Source of the DNA: Sphaerotilus microaerophilus
GTDB taxonomy: Bacteria; Pseudomonadota; Gammaproteobacteria; Burkholderiales; Burkholderiaceae_C
Direction of reading: 5' to 3'
Assembly: GCF_023734135.1 (NCBI RefSeq)
Contig: NZ_AP025730.1
Coordinates: 2,418,001-2,482,000, forward strand
DNA length: 64,000 nucleotides
Position 1 is the stretch's first letter. Each line of letters opens with the position of its first letter. Of this stretch, positions 1 to 7,956 are shown one piece after another. The translations under genes were made by a program, and so were the position numbers. The notes beneath the pieces are model-generated. The model searched no databases and had not been told where the DNA came from. It was given only the letters and a program-made list of their open reading frames with translations.

Positions 1-1601
1 AGTTCCTTGATGTCGGCGTCCGTTTCCTGCCCGGCCCGCTTCCGCAACACGTCGCTGGTGGTTCTAGGGTGGTCGTAGCCGAGTTGCTCGTACAGCAGCC
101 AGCGCAGCAGGGGGAACACGCGGGCGTTGGCGTTGCGCAACTTCAGCAACGACAGTGAGAGCGAGAGCATCTGCTTGGCCTCAATCAGGAAGCCGAGCAT
201 CCGCTTGACCAGGTACAGGAGGTCCGCCTCCGTGGCAGTGTCGAGCACCGCCGGATCGAACTCGATCGCTATGTCGCCGTCGACTCGGGCGTTCGAAACC
301 ATGCCGGCCGCGGCATTTGCCGTCGCCTGGCCATCGGCAAGCATCCAACGAGTAAACACACGGGACAGCAGTAGCTGATGCGACAGCATCGCCCGCGTGC
401 AGGCATCGAAACGGTCCGCGAATTCGCACTTGCCTTTTGTCGAGCCGAGGTGGGCGCGGACCCAGGCTTCGAGGAACTCAAGCACGGACTCGACGTGCGC
501 CGAGTCAGGGCGCAAGAGCCTCGAGAGGCTGAAGTCCAGGTCGTCGATCGCACGCTCGGACCCTTCACCCAGCCCGACGCACAGCTGGAGCCATTCGAAG
601 AAGATGCCCGCCTGCAGCAAGGCGTCGTCGTTGTGCCAAAGGGCTTGCGCTACGTAGCCGGCTGCCTCTTGGTCGCCGGAGGTAATGCGTCCCCGCAGGC
701 CCTCGTCAAAAGCGCGTCGCAGATGGAGAACTGCACTGGCTGCGCGCAGGCCAGCGCGGCGTTGTACTGCGTCCTCACCGTTGATCCGGCGCAGGATGGG
801 CGCTTCCAGCGCAGGCGCGAGGTCCGCTAAGAGGCTGGGCTCCGCGAGCATCCGACCAGCAATCCAACAGGTGACCGCGTGCACCGCCGCGAGACCGGAT
901 TGTGTGTCTGCTTCGAGTAGACGGGTGACAGAGGCGTGCTGGTCCGCGGAGAACCACGCCATCCAGGCCGCACCCAGCAGGTCACCACGCGTATGGTGCG
1001 GCTCGTCCAGCAGCATCTCGACCATGTGTCGTGCGGAGGCAGGCTTGCTACCGAACCAACTAGACAGGGCATGGTAGAAGGCGCCGCCGGCCAGATCGTT
1101 CGTCGTGTGCGGTCTCTCGGCGTCGCAAAGCGTGATCACGTCGATGAGGTCGACGGTCTCAAGGTATGGCAGGGTCGCCTCGACCAAATGGAGGGCTTCG
1201 AAAACATCCCTCGGGCTAGTGATCCGTGACGTCGCGATCCGCAGAACACTCGCCGACGAGTGAACGGCTGCCAAAAACCTGCCGCTGGCCATGTCGGCGT
1301 TGCCGATCTCGCGGCGCCAAAGGTCCCTGGCCATGGTCCACAGTGCCTGCTCGTCGAAAGGAGGATCTCCCAGTCTGGCCAAGGCATCGGCGGCCGCCGC
1401 CGCATTACGATCTTCCAAGCTAGCGAAACGCAACACGCCACCTTTGACCGACGCACCTAGTGCGATCGAGGTATCCAACTGCGTGTCGGCCGGGATCTCG
1501 ATCTCAAGCCCGCCCCGGTCTGCTGTCAGCAGCTGCAGTGCCAGTGTTCCAACCGTGATGGCGCGCTGCGGCGTGACCTCGGCTTCGTTCAGTGTGGTCA
1601 T
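1..1601 (-). CDS. Large unrecognised protein, C-terminus beyond the left edge
   Basis: I do not recognise this protein. Reading leftward from the ATG at 1599-1601 (MTTLNEAEVTPQ) the frame stays open for 533 codons to the window edge, so the C-terminus is missing. I checked the whole frame codon by codon and found no stop. The visible part has no signal peptide, membrane segment or nucleotide-binding motif that I can see. It is rich in Leu/Ala helices and reads like an irregular helical-repeat scaffold, which is only an impression. Base composition is visibly lower in GC than the metabolic genes to the right. It lies in the island that ends at the tRNA-Asn fragment and neighbours toxin-antitoxin genes, so a defence or mobile-element role is possible but not shown. 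Confidence 0.75.
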   Translation of the reverse strand, partial: MTTLNEAEVTPQRAITVGTLALQLLTADRGGLEIEIPADTQLDTSIALGASVKGGVLRFASLEDRNAAAAADALARLGDPPFDEQALWTMARDLWRREIGNADMASGRFLAAVHSSASVLRIATSRITSPRDVFEALHLVEATLPYLETVDLIDVITLCDAERPHTTNDLAGGAFYHALSSWFGSKPASARHMVEMLLDEPHHTRGDLLGAAWMAWFSADQHASVTRLLEADTQSGLAAVHAVTCWIAGRMLAEPSLLADLAPALEAPILRRINGEDAVQRRAGLRAASAVLHLRRAFDEGLRGRITSGDQEAAGYVAQALWHNDDALLQAGIFFEWLQLCVGLGEGSERAIDDLDFSLSRLLRPDSAHVESVLEFLEAWVRAHLGSTKGKCEFADRFDACTRAMLSHQLLLSRVFTRWMLADGQATANAAAGMVSNARVDGDIAIEFDPAVLDTATEADLLYLVKRMLGFLIEAKQMLSLSLSLLKLRNANARVFPLLRWLLYEQLGYDHPRTTSDVLRKRAGQETDADIKE

Positions 1602-1747
1602 GGTTGTTTGAAATCCTAGCGTAGCGCCACATGCGTCATCGAGCAGTTGTTAGCGAGCAATAGAAGAATGGCGACAACCGCTGCACAGTCTTCCTTCCCT
1701 CTCTGCCGAACATGCCCATGAGCCCCCCACCCCCGGAGCCCATGCCC

Positions 1748-2116
1748 ATGACCGCCCAAGACCTCACCGACAAGGCTCGCCCGCACGTCATCGAACCGCA
1801 CGACACCGAGGCGATCAACCAGTGGCTGGCGGCCGTGCGTCTGGACGCGGCATTGACCCAGCCCACCGCCTTCCGGCTGGCGCAGGTGCTGGCCGCGCAG
1901 AAGTCGCCCGCGATCTCCCTGACCGCGGAGATCCGCCGCCAGCTCGGGCGCGACCCTGCCGAGTGGGAAGAAGACCTGGCCGACCTCTACCGCCGCGGCC
2001 TGCTGGCCATGTGGCAGAGCCTGGGCTCACCCTGGCTGGTCATGCTCATGCGCGGCGGGCCCGGCAAGGCGCACGCCCGTGCCGCGGCCCACGGATCCGC
2101 CCACGCCCCGGCCTGA
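1748..2116 (+). CDS. Small hypothetical protein (122 aa), also present as a broken copy at 8.2 kb
   Basis: I do not recognise a family. The protein is a soluble, acidic-to-neutral helical polypeptide starting MTAQDLTDKARPHV. I chose the ATG at 1748 because GGAG at 1735-1738 is well spaced from it; ATGs at 1712, 1718 and 1742 are in frame but worse placed. The reading frame is supported by a second, damaged copy of its first 92 bases at 8162-8249, in which start region and early codons are still recognisable. It is followed by a strong terminator at 2286-2330. Function unknown. Confidence 0.55.
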   Translation: MTAQDLTDKARPHVIEPHDTEAINQWLAAVRLDAALTQPTAFRLAQVLAAQKSPAISLTAEIRRQLGRDPAEWEEDLADLYRRGLLAMWQSLGSPWLVMLMRGGPGKAHARAAAHGSAHAPA

Positions 2117-2285
2117 CCGACCGCCTGGGCGCCACAGCCCGCCCCCTCAACCGCATGTCATCACCCTGACCCAGCCTGGCCACGCCAGGAACAGGGCCTC
2201 CCCCGGCCGGGAGCACAAGAGTCTTTGGCTACGTTGTTGGGCTCGATAAATCGTCAGCGTCGCACCTTGCACCCTGTGCACCCTC

Positions 2286-2330
2286 CAGCCGCCGTGGCCC
2301 CGCCGGGCCCCGGCGGCTGCTCTTTTTCTT
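2286..2330 (+). terminator. Rho-independent terminator
   Basis: A perfect 9-bp stem (CAGCCGCCG at 2286-2294 with CGGCGGCTG at 2311-2319) is followed by a run of five T at 2323-2327. It would end transcripts coming from the 1748-2116 gene and insulate the antitoxin gene downstream. The remaining bases of the 2117-2428 gap hold only this hairpin and the operator at 2373-2398. Confidence 0.8.
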
Positions 2331-2372
2331 GCCGTCACAGTACCCATTCCTGGTCACGAAGCTGCGCACGAT

Positions 2373-2398
2373 GTCAGAAACTTCAGTATATTTCTGAC
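2373..2398 (+). promoter_or_regulatory. Probable operator of the AbiEi-type antitoxin gene
   Basis: A perfect 8-bp inverted repeat, GTCAGAAA at 2373-2380 and TTTCTGAC at 2391-2398, with a 10-base AT-rich spacer, lies 31 bases before the antitoxin start. AbiE-type systems are known to be autorepressed by AbiEi at inverted repeats in their promoter, so this is its likely binding site. Binding itself is inferred. Confidence 0.65.
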
Positions 2399-2428
2399 AA
2401 ATCCAGACTTCATCCTTGGCACCTCGTC

Positions 2429-3022
2429 ATGACGCTGCCCGAACACATCCTCCAGCACGCCCAGTCCCTCCCTGAGGGCGGTGTGCTGTCGCCCCGGGAG
2501 TTCCTGCACCTGGGCAGCCGGGCCGCGGTGGATCAGGCCCTGTCGCGGCTGGTCAAGGCTGGCAAGCTGCTGCGTGTCGCGCGGGGCAGCTACACGGCCC
2601 CCGTGTCCAGCCGCTTCGGCAGCCGTGCCCCGGCCCCTCGAAGCGTGGTCGAGGCGCTGGCCGCGCGCACGGGCGAGGCTGTGGTGGCGCATGGCGCTGC
2701 ATCGGCCAACGCACTGGGCCTGACCCAGCAGGTGCCGATCCGTGAGGTCTACCTGACCACCGGTCGCACCCGCAAGCTCCAGGTCGGTCGATCGGAAGTC
2801 ATCGTCCGCCAGGCGCCGCGCTGGATGTTCACGCTGGGTGCCCGGCCGGCGGGTGCGGCGGTCCGTGCATTGGCCTGGCTGGGTAGGGACCATGTGCAGG
2901 CATCGATCGAGAAGCTGCACCGCAGCCTGCCGGCCGAGGAGTGGCAGGCCTTGGCCAGCCAACAGGCCAGCCTGCCGACGTGGATGGCCGTGGCCATCGG
3001 CCGGGAGGCGCTGCGTGGCTGA
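2429..3022 (+). CDS. AbiEi-like antitoxin (DUF6088-type), partner toxin lost
   Basis: 197-residue protein with an N-terminal winged helix (residues ~15-55, RVARGSY turn typical of AbiEi/DUF6088 proteins) and a C-terminal domain with the LTTGRTRKLQVG stretch of this family. It should act as antitoxin and autorepressor of a type IV toxin-antitoxin pair. The ATG at 2429 was chosen because conserved sequence begins there; the frame extends upstream but across the operator and terminator. The AbiEii nucleotidyltransferase that normally overlaps its stop codon survives only as a short remnant from 3015, so the antitoxin is an orphan. Confidence 0.75.
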   Translation: MTLPEHILQHAQSLPEGGVLSPREFLHLGSRAAVDQALSRLVKAGKLLRVARGSYTAPVSSRFGSRAPAPRSVVEALAARTGEAVVAHGAASANALGLTQQVPIREVYLTTGRTRKLQVGRSEVIVRQAPRWMFTLGARPAGAAVRALAWLGRDHVQASIEKLHRSLPAEEWQALASQQASLPTWMAVAIGREALRG

Positions 3023-3060
3023 GGCGTTCTTCGGCGGCATGCCGCTCAGTTGCCTGCAGC
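3015..3060 (+). pseudogene. Remnant of an AbiEii nucleotidyltransferase toxin start
   Basis: GTG at 3015 overlaps the antitoxin stop by 8 bases and reads VAEAFF, the usual first residues of AbiEii toxins (M-A-E-A-F). Similarity stops within about six to ten codons; the frame then runs directly into the unrelated small gene at 3108. This looks like a deletion that removed the toxin and left its start. The call rests on a very short match and on the canonical overlap. Confidence 0.4.
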
Positions 3061-3107
3061 GAGTGAGGGATCTTCCGTACAGTCCAGGCATCCGCAAGGA
3101 GGTGCAC

Positions 3108-3389
3108 ATGCCTCACATCCATGTCGTCGCGACACTGACCTCGAATGGCCAGGTTCCCGGGAACAAGGTCGCCATTGAACTGCTGGACCCGCAGGTGATT
3201 GTGCATCGGGTGGCATCCGATGTTGACGAACACCCGCTCACGGGCAGTCTGTTGGCTGAGCTAGCCGAGGACATCCGGCAGGGGCGCCACATCGGCTCCC
3301 TGCCGAAAGAACTGGCTGAGTCGATGGTGGCGCAGTTGAACGGGATCGTGGACCTCGATGCCGACATCAGCGGTAGCGTTGCGTTGTGA
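3108..3389 (+). CDS. Small hypothetical protein (93 aa)
   Basis: I do not recognise this protein. It starts at an ATG preceded by a strong Shine-Dalgarno, AAGGAGG at 3096-3102, which is the main support for it being real. It begins MPHIHVVATL and is soluble, with an acidic helical middle. The frame is open upstream to 2838, but the Shine-Dalgarno and the AbiEi gene occupying that stretch argue against a longer protein. It sits between two orphan antitoxins, so an antitoxin-like or accessory role is a guess only. Confidence 0.55.
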   Translation: MPHIHVVATLTSNGQVPGNKVAIELLDPQVIVHRVASDVDEHPLTGSLLAELAEDIRQGRHIGSLPKELAESMVAQLNGIVDLDADISGSVAL

Positions 3390-3435
3390 TGCGACACGAT
3401 TGCACGGGATCTGCAACCACTTGACCCACAGCACC

Positions 3436-3675
3436 ATGTTCACCCCCTCGGCCAGCCTCTGCGAGTTCCAGCGCGACCCGATGTCCACGGTCGCAGCCGG
3501 GGGCGGGTTGCCGGTGGCCATCCTCCACCGCAACGAGCCGATCTTCTATTGCGTGCCGGCTGCAGTATGGGATGCCTTGCTGGAGCGAGTGGACGATCTC
3601 GAATCGAACGCCCTCGCCGATGTCCGCCTGGCCGCCGGTGAGCATCCTGTGAAGGTGTCGCTCGACGACCTGTGA
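3436..3675 (+). CDS. StbD/Phd-YefM family antitoxin without a toxin gene
   Basis: 79-residue protein matching the StbD branch of Phd/YefM antitoxins: an N-terminal S-x-x-E-F-x-x-P-M motif (SLCEFQRDPM), the central block LPVAILHRNEPIFYCVP and the closing VKVSLDDL. Proteins of this family bind DNA and neutralise a RelE-like StbE toxin. The toxin, normally a few bases downstream, is absent: only 51 bases separate this stop from the next gene. The ATG at 3436 is chosen because family similarity begins there; no clear Shine-Dalgarno is visible. Confidence 0.75.
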   Translation: MFTPSASLCEFQRDPMSTVAAGGGLPVAILHRNEPIFYCVPAAVWDALLERVDDLESNALADVRLAAGEHPVKVSLDDL

Positions 3676-3726
3676 CGCACAGGAGCGGAGGGCTTATGCC
3701 GCCCACCTTGCCCTTAAGATGACTGG

Positions 3727-4869
3727 ATGGCTCACGCTCACGCCCACATCAACCCAGCGATGATCCGCTGGGCGCGTGATCGCGTCGGCCTGGACGCGAG
3801 CGAGGCAGCGGCCGCTGCCGGCGTGAAGCCGGAGCAGTTCCAGCGCTGGGAAGAAGGCGACACCCAACCGACCTTCAGGCAAGCCCAGCTGCTGGCCCAG
3901 GCACTGCACACCCCGTTCGGCTTCTTCTTCCTGAAAGAGGCTCCGGCGGAAGTCCCGCTGCTGCCAGACCTGCGCACCGTCGGTGGCACCCCGGTCGGCA
4001 AGCCCAGCGTCAACCTCGCCGAGACCGTGCGCCACGCGCTGCAGCGGCAGGCCTGGTTCGTCGACTACCTCCAGGAGCAGGGTGCAGAGCCGTTGCCCTT
4101 CGTTGGCCGCTTCACCATGGCCAGCCATCCGGTGCAGGTGGCCCAGGACATCCGCGACGTGCTGGGCGTGGATGTCGAGCACGGCCAGCGCAGCTGGGAA
4201 ACCTACTACCGGGAGCTGATCGAGGCGGCCGAGCGCGTCGGCGTGCTAGTGATGCGCAGCGGGATCGTCGGCAACAACACCCACCGCAAGCTGGACGTCG
4301 GCGAGTTCCGCGGCTTCGCCATCAGCCACCCGCTGGCGCCGGTCGTGTTCATCAACTCCTCGGACGCGCCGTCGGCCCGGCTGTTCACGCTGTTGCATGA
4401 GCTCGCCCACATCTGGCTGGGCAGCAGCGGGATCTCCAACGCGGCACCGGGCAACACGCGCCGCGAGGAGGTCGCCTGCAACGCCGTGGCGGGCGAGTTC
4501 CTGGCGCCGTCCCAGTTGTTCGCCCAGCTGTGGGCCTCGGGACCTCAGGACCTGAGTGCGCGTGTGGCTGAGCTGGCCCACCGCTTCCACGTCAGCCGCT
4601 TTGTGGTCATCCGCCGTGCCCTGGACCTGGGCCTGGTTGATCGGGAGGTCTACGCAGCCTTCTACCGCGCCGAGCTGGATGCCTTTCAGGCGGCAGGTGG
4701 TGGCGGTGGCAGCTTCTATCGCAACGCTGGGGCCAAGAACAGCGCCCGCTTCGCACGTGCCGTCATCGCCGAGGCCTTCAGCGGTCGCCTGCTGCTGCGC
4801 GATGCTGGCCGGCTGCTGGGCGTCCAGCCCTCCAAGATCCGCGACTTTGCAGGGCAGCTCGGCGCATGA
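3727..4869 (+). CDS. HTH + ImmA/IrrE metallopeptidase, antitoxin-side partner of DUF4411
   Basis: 380 residues. Residues ~10-60 form an XRE-type helix-turn-helix (SEAAAAAGVKPEQFQRWEEG). A zinc-protease domain follows with HELAH at 224-228, the H-E-x-x-H metal site of ImmA/IrrE peptidases. The C-terminal part resembles the DNA-associated tail of this class. The last four bases (ATGA) overlap the start of a DUF4411 PIN-domain gene; this two-gene arrangement is a known toxin-antitoxin-like module in which the HTH-peptidase regulates the PIN protein. It is the only complete toxin-antitoxin-like module in the island. Confidence 0.85.
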   Translation: MAHAHAHINPAMIRWARDRVGLDASEAAAAAGVKPEQFQRWEEGDTQPTFRQAQLLAQALHTPFGFFFLKEAPAEVPLLPDLRTVGGTPVGKPSVNLAETVRHALQRQAWFVDYLQEQGAEPLPFVGRFTMASHPVQVAQDIRDVLGVDVEHGQRSWETYYRELIEAAERVGVLVMRSGIVGNNTHRKLDVGEFRGFAISHPLAPVVFINSSDAPSARLFTLLHELAHIWLGSSGISNAAPGNTRREEVACNAVAGEFLAPSQLFAQLWASGPQDLSARVAELAHRFHVSRFVVIRRALDLGLVDREVYAAFYRAELDAFQAAGGGGGSFYRNAGAKNSARFARAVIAEAFSGRLLLRDAGRLLGVQPSKIRDFAGQLGA

Positions 4870-5366
4870 TCTATCTGCTGGACGCGAACACGCTGATCGA
4901 GGCGAAGAACCGCTACTACCGCATGACCGTCTGTCCGGCGTACTGGAGCTGGATTCAGCGCAGCCAGGGTGCCGGGGTCGTGGCGAGCATCGAGCCTGTG
5001 GGCGATGAACTCAGGCGCGGCCATGACGAACTCGCCGAGTGGGCCAAGGATCAAGACGGCCTGTTCCTGTCTGTCTCTGAAGATGACACTCAGCAAGCCT
5101 TCGGCGCTGTCGCCGCACACGTGGCGGCTCAAGCAGGCGAGATGAAGGCGGGCGCCCTGGAAGAGTTCCTGGCCGGCGCCGACCCCTGGCTGATCGCCAA
5201 GGCGATGGCGCTGAAGGACGCGGTAGTCATCACGCACGAGCAGTTCAACCTGCAGATGCGGCGGAAGTACAGCATCCCCAACGTCTGCCAGCATTTCGGC
5301 GTGCTGTGGATCGACACGTTCGAACTGCTCAGCCGGACCGATGCGCGGTTCGTGCTGGCCGACTGA
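4866..5366 (+). CDS. DUF4411 PIN-domain protein, probable RNase toxin
   Basis: 166 residues starting MIYLLDANTLIEAKNRYY; Asp6 is the first acidic residue of the PIN nuclease site, and acidic residues continue later (E, and D/E in the GADPWLIAKA region). DUF4411 proteins are a PIN subfamily normally encoded directly after an HTH-ImmA/IrrE gene, as here with a 4-base overlap suggesting translational coupling. Expected activity is metal-dependent RNA cleavage; the target is unknown. Confidence 0.8.
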   Translation: MIYLLDANTLIEAKNRYYRMTVCPAYWSWIQRSQGAGVVASIEPVGDELRRGHDELAEWAKDQDGLFLSVSEDDTQQAFGAVAAHVAAQAGEMKAGALEEFLAGADPWLIAKAMALKDAVVITHEQFNLQMRRKYSIPNVCQHFGVLWIDTFELLSRTDARFVLAD

Positions 5367-5557
5367 TCTCAGGCACCAGTGCTGCGCGACCGTGTCCTAG
5401 GTGAGGGGCTCCGGTCTTTGCCCGGTCCTTTCAGCGCTGCATGGTCACCATCCGGCCCGCTTTGGCGGCCCATGCCGACGTGTCGGCGCGGTGTCTGTTG
5501 CCTTCGTTTTCAAGCACTTAGGCGTGATCAACCGTTCCCGCCGGCCGTCTGCGCTCA

Positions 5558-5605
5558 GGACTGTTAATCCGTAGGCCCCTGGTTCGAACCCAGGTCGGGG
5601 AGCCA
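5558..5605 (+). other. 3' half of tRNA-Asn(GTT): attachment-site remnant of an integrated element
   Basis: The 48 bases from GGACTGTTAATCC to the terminal CCA give the anticodon loop with GTT, a complete T arm (CCTGG-TTCGAAC-CCAGG) and the 3' acceptor strand TCGGGGA. The 5' half is missing: bases upstream of 5558 pair with neither the anticodon stem nor the acceptor. Integrases commonly recombine in the anticodon loop to 3' end of tRNA genes, so this is the displaced host half. The element lies to the left and an intact tRNA-Asn is expected beyond the left edge. Confidence 0.8.
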
Positions 5606-5622
5606 AAACTCCAAGCAAAACA

Positions 5623-5659
5623 ACGGCTTAGCCGCGCAGGCGCCTAGGCCGTCTTTTTT
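5623..5659 (+). terminator. Terminator of the former tRNA-Asn gene
   Basis: A 9-bp stem (ACGGCTTAG at 5623-5631 with CTAGGCCGT at 5644-5652, one G-T pair) is followed by six T at 5654-5659. Its position 18 bases after the CCA fits the native tRNA terminator, supporting the view that 5558 rightward is original host sequence. Confidence 0.75.
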
Positions 5660-5703
5660 GCTTCTGGTCTCTTTCCGGCCTGGGGAGTGGGTGCACATCG
5701 GCC

Positions 5704-6714
5704 TCACCGTCGCGCCAGCGTCGCGGAGGGCAACTCGCCGAAGCGCTGCCGATAGCTTGCCGCGAACAATCCAAGGTTGACATAGCCCCAGGCCTCGGCG
5801 ACCTCACGCACGGCCGTGCCCGGCGGCGCGACCAAGAGCTCGGCCCGCACGCCGTTGAAGCGGGCCTCGCGCAGGGCCTGCATCGGCGTGCAGTCCCGAT
5901 ACTCGCGAAAGGCGGCACTGAGCGTGCGCACGCTCACCCCGGCGCTGCGCGCCAGCTCGCTCAAGGTCGGGACCTCCCACCCATGTTCGCGCATGTAGTG
6001 CTCGGCGGCCAGCACATGGCGGGGTGCCAGGCGGTGCAGTGTCGGTGGCTGCGGATGCTCCAGCTGCTGCCGCCAGAGCGTCAGCAGGTGCAGGCCGATC
6101 ATCTCCTCCAGATGGCGTCCGAACGGGCCGTGCTCGACGGCCTCGGGCATTTCGGTGATGCACCGGCAGACGTAGGTCAGCAGGCTGATCCAGCTCGACT
6201 GCGCACCGCCGAAGCGGAAGGGCTGCGCCCACATGCGCTCGTCGGCCGGCTGGCCGAACCAGCGCTCGTGAAGCGCGGCCATGGCGTCGTGGTGGAAGGT
6301 CAGGTTCACCTGCAGGTGGTCGGGGTCGGCATCGAGCCCGTAGTGCGCGCGCGAGTTGTCAACCAGGAAGGCCTCGCCGATGCCGGTGTCGCTGTACCCG
6401 CGCCCGCCCGACCAATGCCGGATCGCGCCGCGCAGTGTCGTCAGCACCATGCCGGTTCCGGCCTCGGCCGAGAAGCCGGTCAGGTGCACGGGGATGCCAT
6501 AGCTGAAACGGCTGAGGGTGAGGTGCCCGATGCGGATGGCGTCAAGCACCGAGTCGGGCTGCCGGAACGAGCCCACCGGCGCTGCGTCGTAGGGCATGTA
6601 GACCTGGCGGCACCAGTGCTGCACCTGGTCCCAGTCGGTCGAGGCCACCAGGCGGTGGCGCGTGCTGGGTGCTCCGGCAGCATCGGTGACCAGCACGTTT
6701 CGGATCGCTTCCAT
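5704..6714 (-). CDS. AraC-family transcriptional regulator
   Basis: 336 residues. The C-terminal ~100 residues hold two helix-turn-helix motifs typical of AraC (first at LSELARSAGVSVRTLSAAF; second in EVAEAWGYVNLGLFAASYRQRFGELPS). The N-terminal ~200 residues resemble the ligand-binding half of AraC proteins such as those controlling aromatic or ester catabolism. The start at 6714 is preferred over an ATG at 6762 because AGGAGG lies seven bases upstream. It follows the esterase gene on the same strand by 54 bases, so it probably shares its transcript and may control it. Inducer unknown. Confidence 0.85.
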   Translation of the reverse strand: MEAIRNVLVTDAAGAPSTRHRLVASTDWDQVQHWCRQVYMPYDAAPVGSFRQPDSVLDAIRIGHLTLSRFSYGIPVHLTGFSAEAGTGMVLTTLRGAIRHWSGGRGYSDTGIGEAFLVDNSRAHYGLDADPDHLQVNLTFHHDAMAALHERWFGQPADERMWAQPFRFGGAQSSWISLLTYVCRCITEMPEAVEHGPFGRHLEEMIGLHLLTLWRQQLEHPQPPTLHRLAPRHVLAAEHYMREHGWEVPTLSELARSAGVSVRTLSAAFREYRDCTPMQALREARFNGVRAELLVAPPGTAVREVAEAWGYVNLGLFAASYRQRFGELPSATLARR

Positions 6715-6768
6715 CTCGGGGCCTCCTGCACTGGGCGGTTGCCCCGAGGGGCGCTGGCTCAAGCTCGC

Positions 6769-7956
6769 TCAGCGGTGATGGTAGATCGCCGTCTCGAACT
6801 CCACAAAGCCCGGGTACGCCGCCGCATCCTGGAAGGGCAGGATCTGCGTGGCCCAGTAGCCGCCGATGCCGCTGGCGCGGTCGATCCAGTAGAAGCAATT
6901 GGCCAGGCCGGCCCACATGAGGGCGTTCGCGGGGCGACCGGACGGCGTGCGCTCCCGATTGGTCATCCAGGTGTAGGCCCAGCCCTTGGGCGTGCCGGCG
7001 AAGAACTCGCCGCTGTTGCTGAGCGAGGGGATCGAGGTGGTCCAGGCCCCCGCCGACAGGCCCATGGCCGCCAACCCGTCGCGGCTCATGGCCTCGACCG
7101 TTTCCGTCTGCAGGACGCGGCCGTGCGGCCCGGCGCCGTCGTTGAGGATCATGCGGATGAACTTCATGTACTCGCCCACGGTGGCATACAAGCCGTGGCC
7201 ACCCATGTCCATCGATGGCGGATCGGGCAGCGCCAACTCGGGCAGCGGCGTGAGCTTGCCGTCGGCGGCGCGGTCGTGGATCGTCACCCGGCGCTGGCGC
7301 ATGGATTCCGTCAGACCGAAGCCGATGTCCTTCATGTCCAGTGGTCCGAAGATGCGCTCGGCCATCACGGCGCCGAGGCGTTGGCCGCGTAGCTGCTCCA
7401 CGATGCGGCCCAGCCAGTCGATGTTGACGCCGTAGGTCCAGGCGGCGCCCGGCTCGTGCAGCAGCACGGTGCGGATCGAGTCGAAGTTGCAGGCCACCAC
7501 CGTCGGGATGCCGCGGGCGGTGCGGTACTTCAGGTCGTCGGCACTGAAGAATTCGTAGCACAGCCCGGAGGTGTGCAGCATCAGGTCGTTGATCGTGATC
7601 GGCCGCTTCGGTGGCCGGGTGCGGGGCTGGCCCGCGTCGTCGAAGCCCTCCAGCACCTGCAGCTCGTCGATCTCGGGCAGGTACTTGCCGGCGGGATCGT
7701 CCAGCCGGAGCCGGCCTTCCTCGACCAACTGCATCGCGCAGACGCCGGTGAGGGCCTTGGTGGTCGAGAAGATCGCGAACACGGAGTCGGTGGTCATGGG
7801 CCGGTCCTGCCCGAGCTCACGCGTGCCAGCGGCGCCCTCGTAGAAGTTGCCCTGGCGGTCGGTGGCCATGGCCACCACGCCCGGTGCGCCGCCATGGCGA
7901 CCGGTGGTCTGTGTCAGCACGGCGTCGAGCGCGAGCCGAGTTGTCGAATGTGACAT
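6769..7956 (-). CDS. Serine hydrolase of the class C beta-lactamase / family VIII esterase fold
   Basis: 395 residues. The S-x-x-K catalytic motif is STTK with Ser64 and Lys67, and the Y-x-N motif is Tyr175-Gly-Val-Asn178. No signal peptide is visible, which favours a cytoplasmic EstB-like esterase over a periplasmic beta-lactamase. The start at 7956 follows GGAGA; an in-frame upstream start at 8091 adds sequence unlike the family. It heads a two-gene unit with the AraC regulator. Substrate cannot be told from sequence. Confidence 0.85.
   Translation of the reverse strand: MSHSTTRLALDAVLTQTTGRHGGAPGVVAMATDRQGNFYEGAAGTRELGQDRPMTTDSVFAIFSTTKALTGVCAMQLVEEGRLRLDDPAGKYLPEIDELQVLEGFDDAGQPRTRPPKRPITINDLMLHTSGLCYEFFSADDLKYRTARGIPTVVACNFDSIRTVLLHEPGAAWTYGVNIDWLGRIVEQLRGQRLGAVMAERIFGPLDMKDIGFGLTESMRQRRVTIHDRAADGKLTPLPELALPDPPSMDMGGHGLYATVGEYMKFIRMILNDGAGPHGRVLQTETVEAMSRDGLAAMGLSAGAWTTSIPSLSNSGEFFAGTPKGWAYTWMTNRERTPSGRPANALMWAGLANCFYWIDRASGIGGYWATQILPFQDAAAYPGFVEFETAIYHHR

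Noticed and set aside
2838..3389. One 183-residue protein spanning the end of the AbiEi gene and the small gene at 3108
   Set aside because: Its first half is antitoxin coding sequence in another frame; the strong AAGGAGG before 3108 marks the real start.
5530..5605. A complete tRNA-Asn gene
   Set aside because: The 5' half does not pair with the acceptor or anticodon stem; only 5558-5605 is tRNA.
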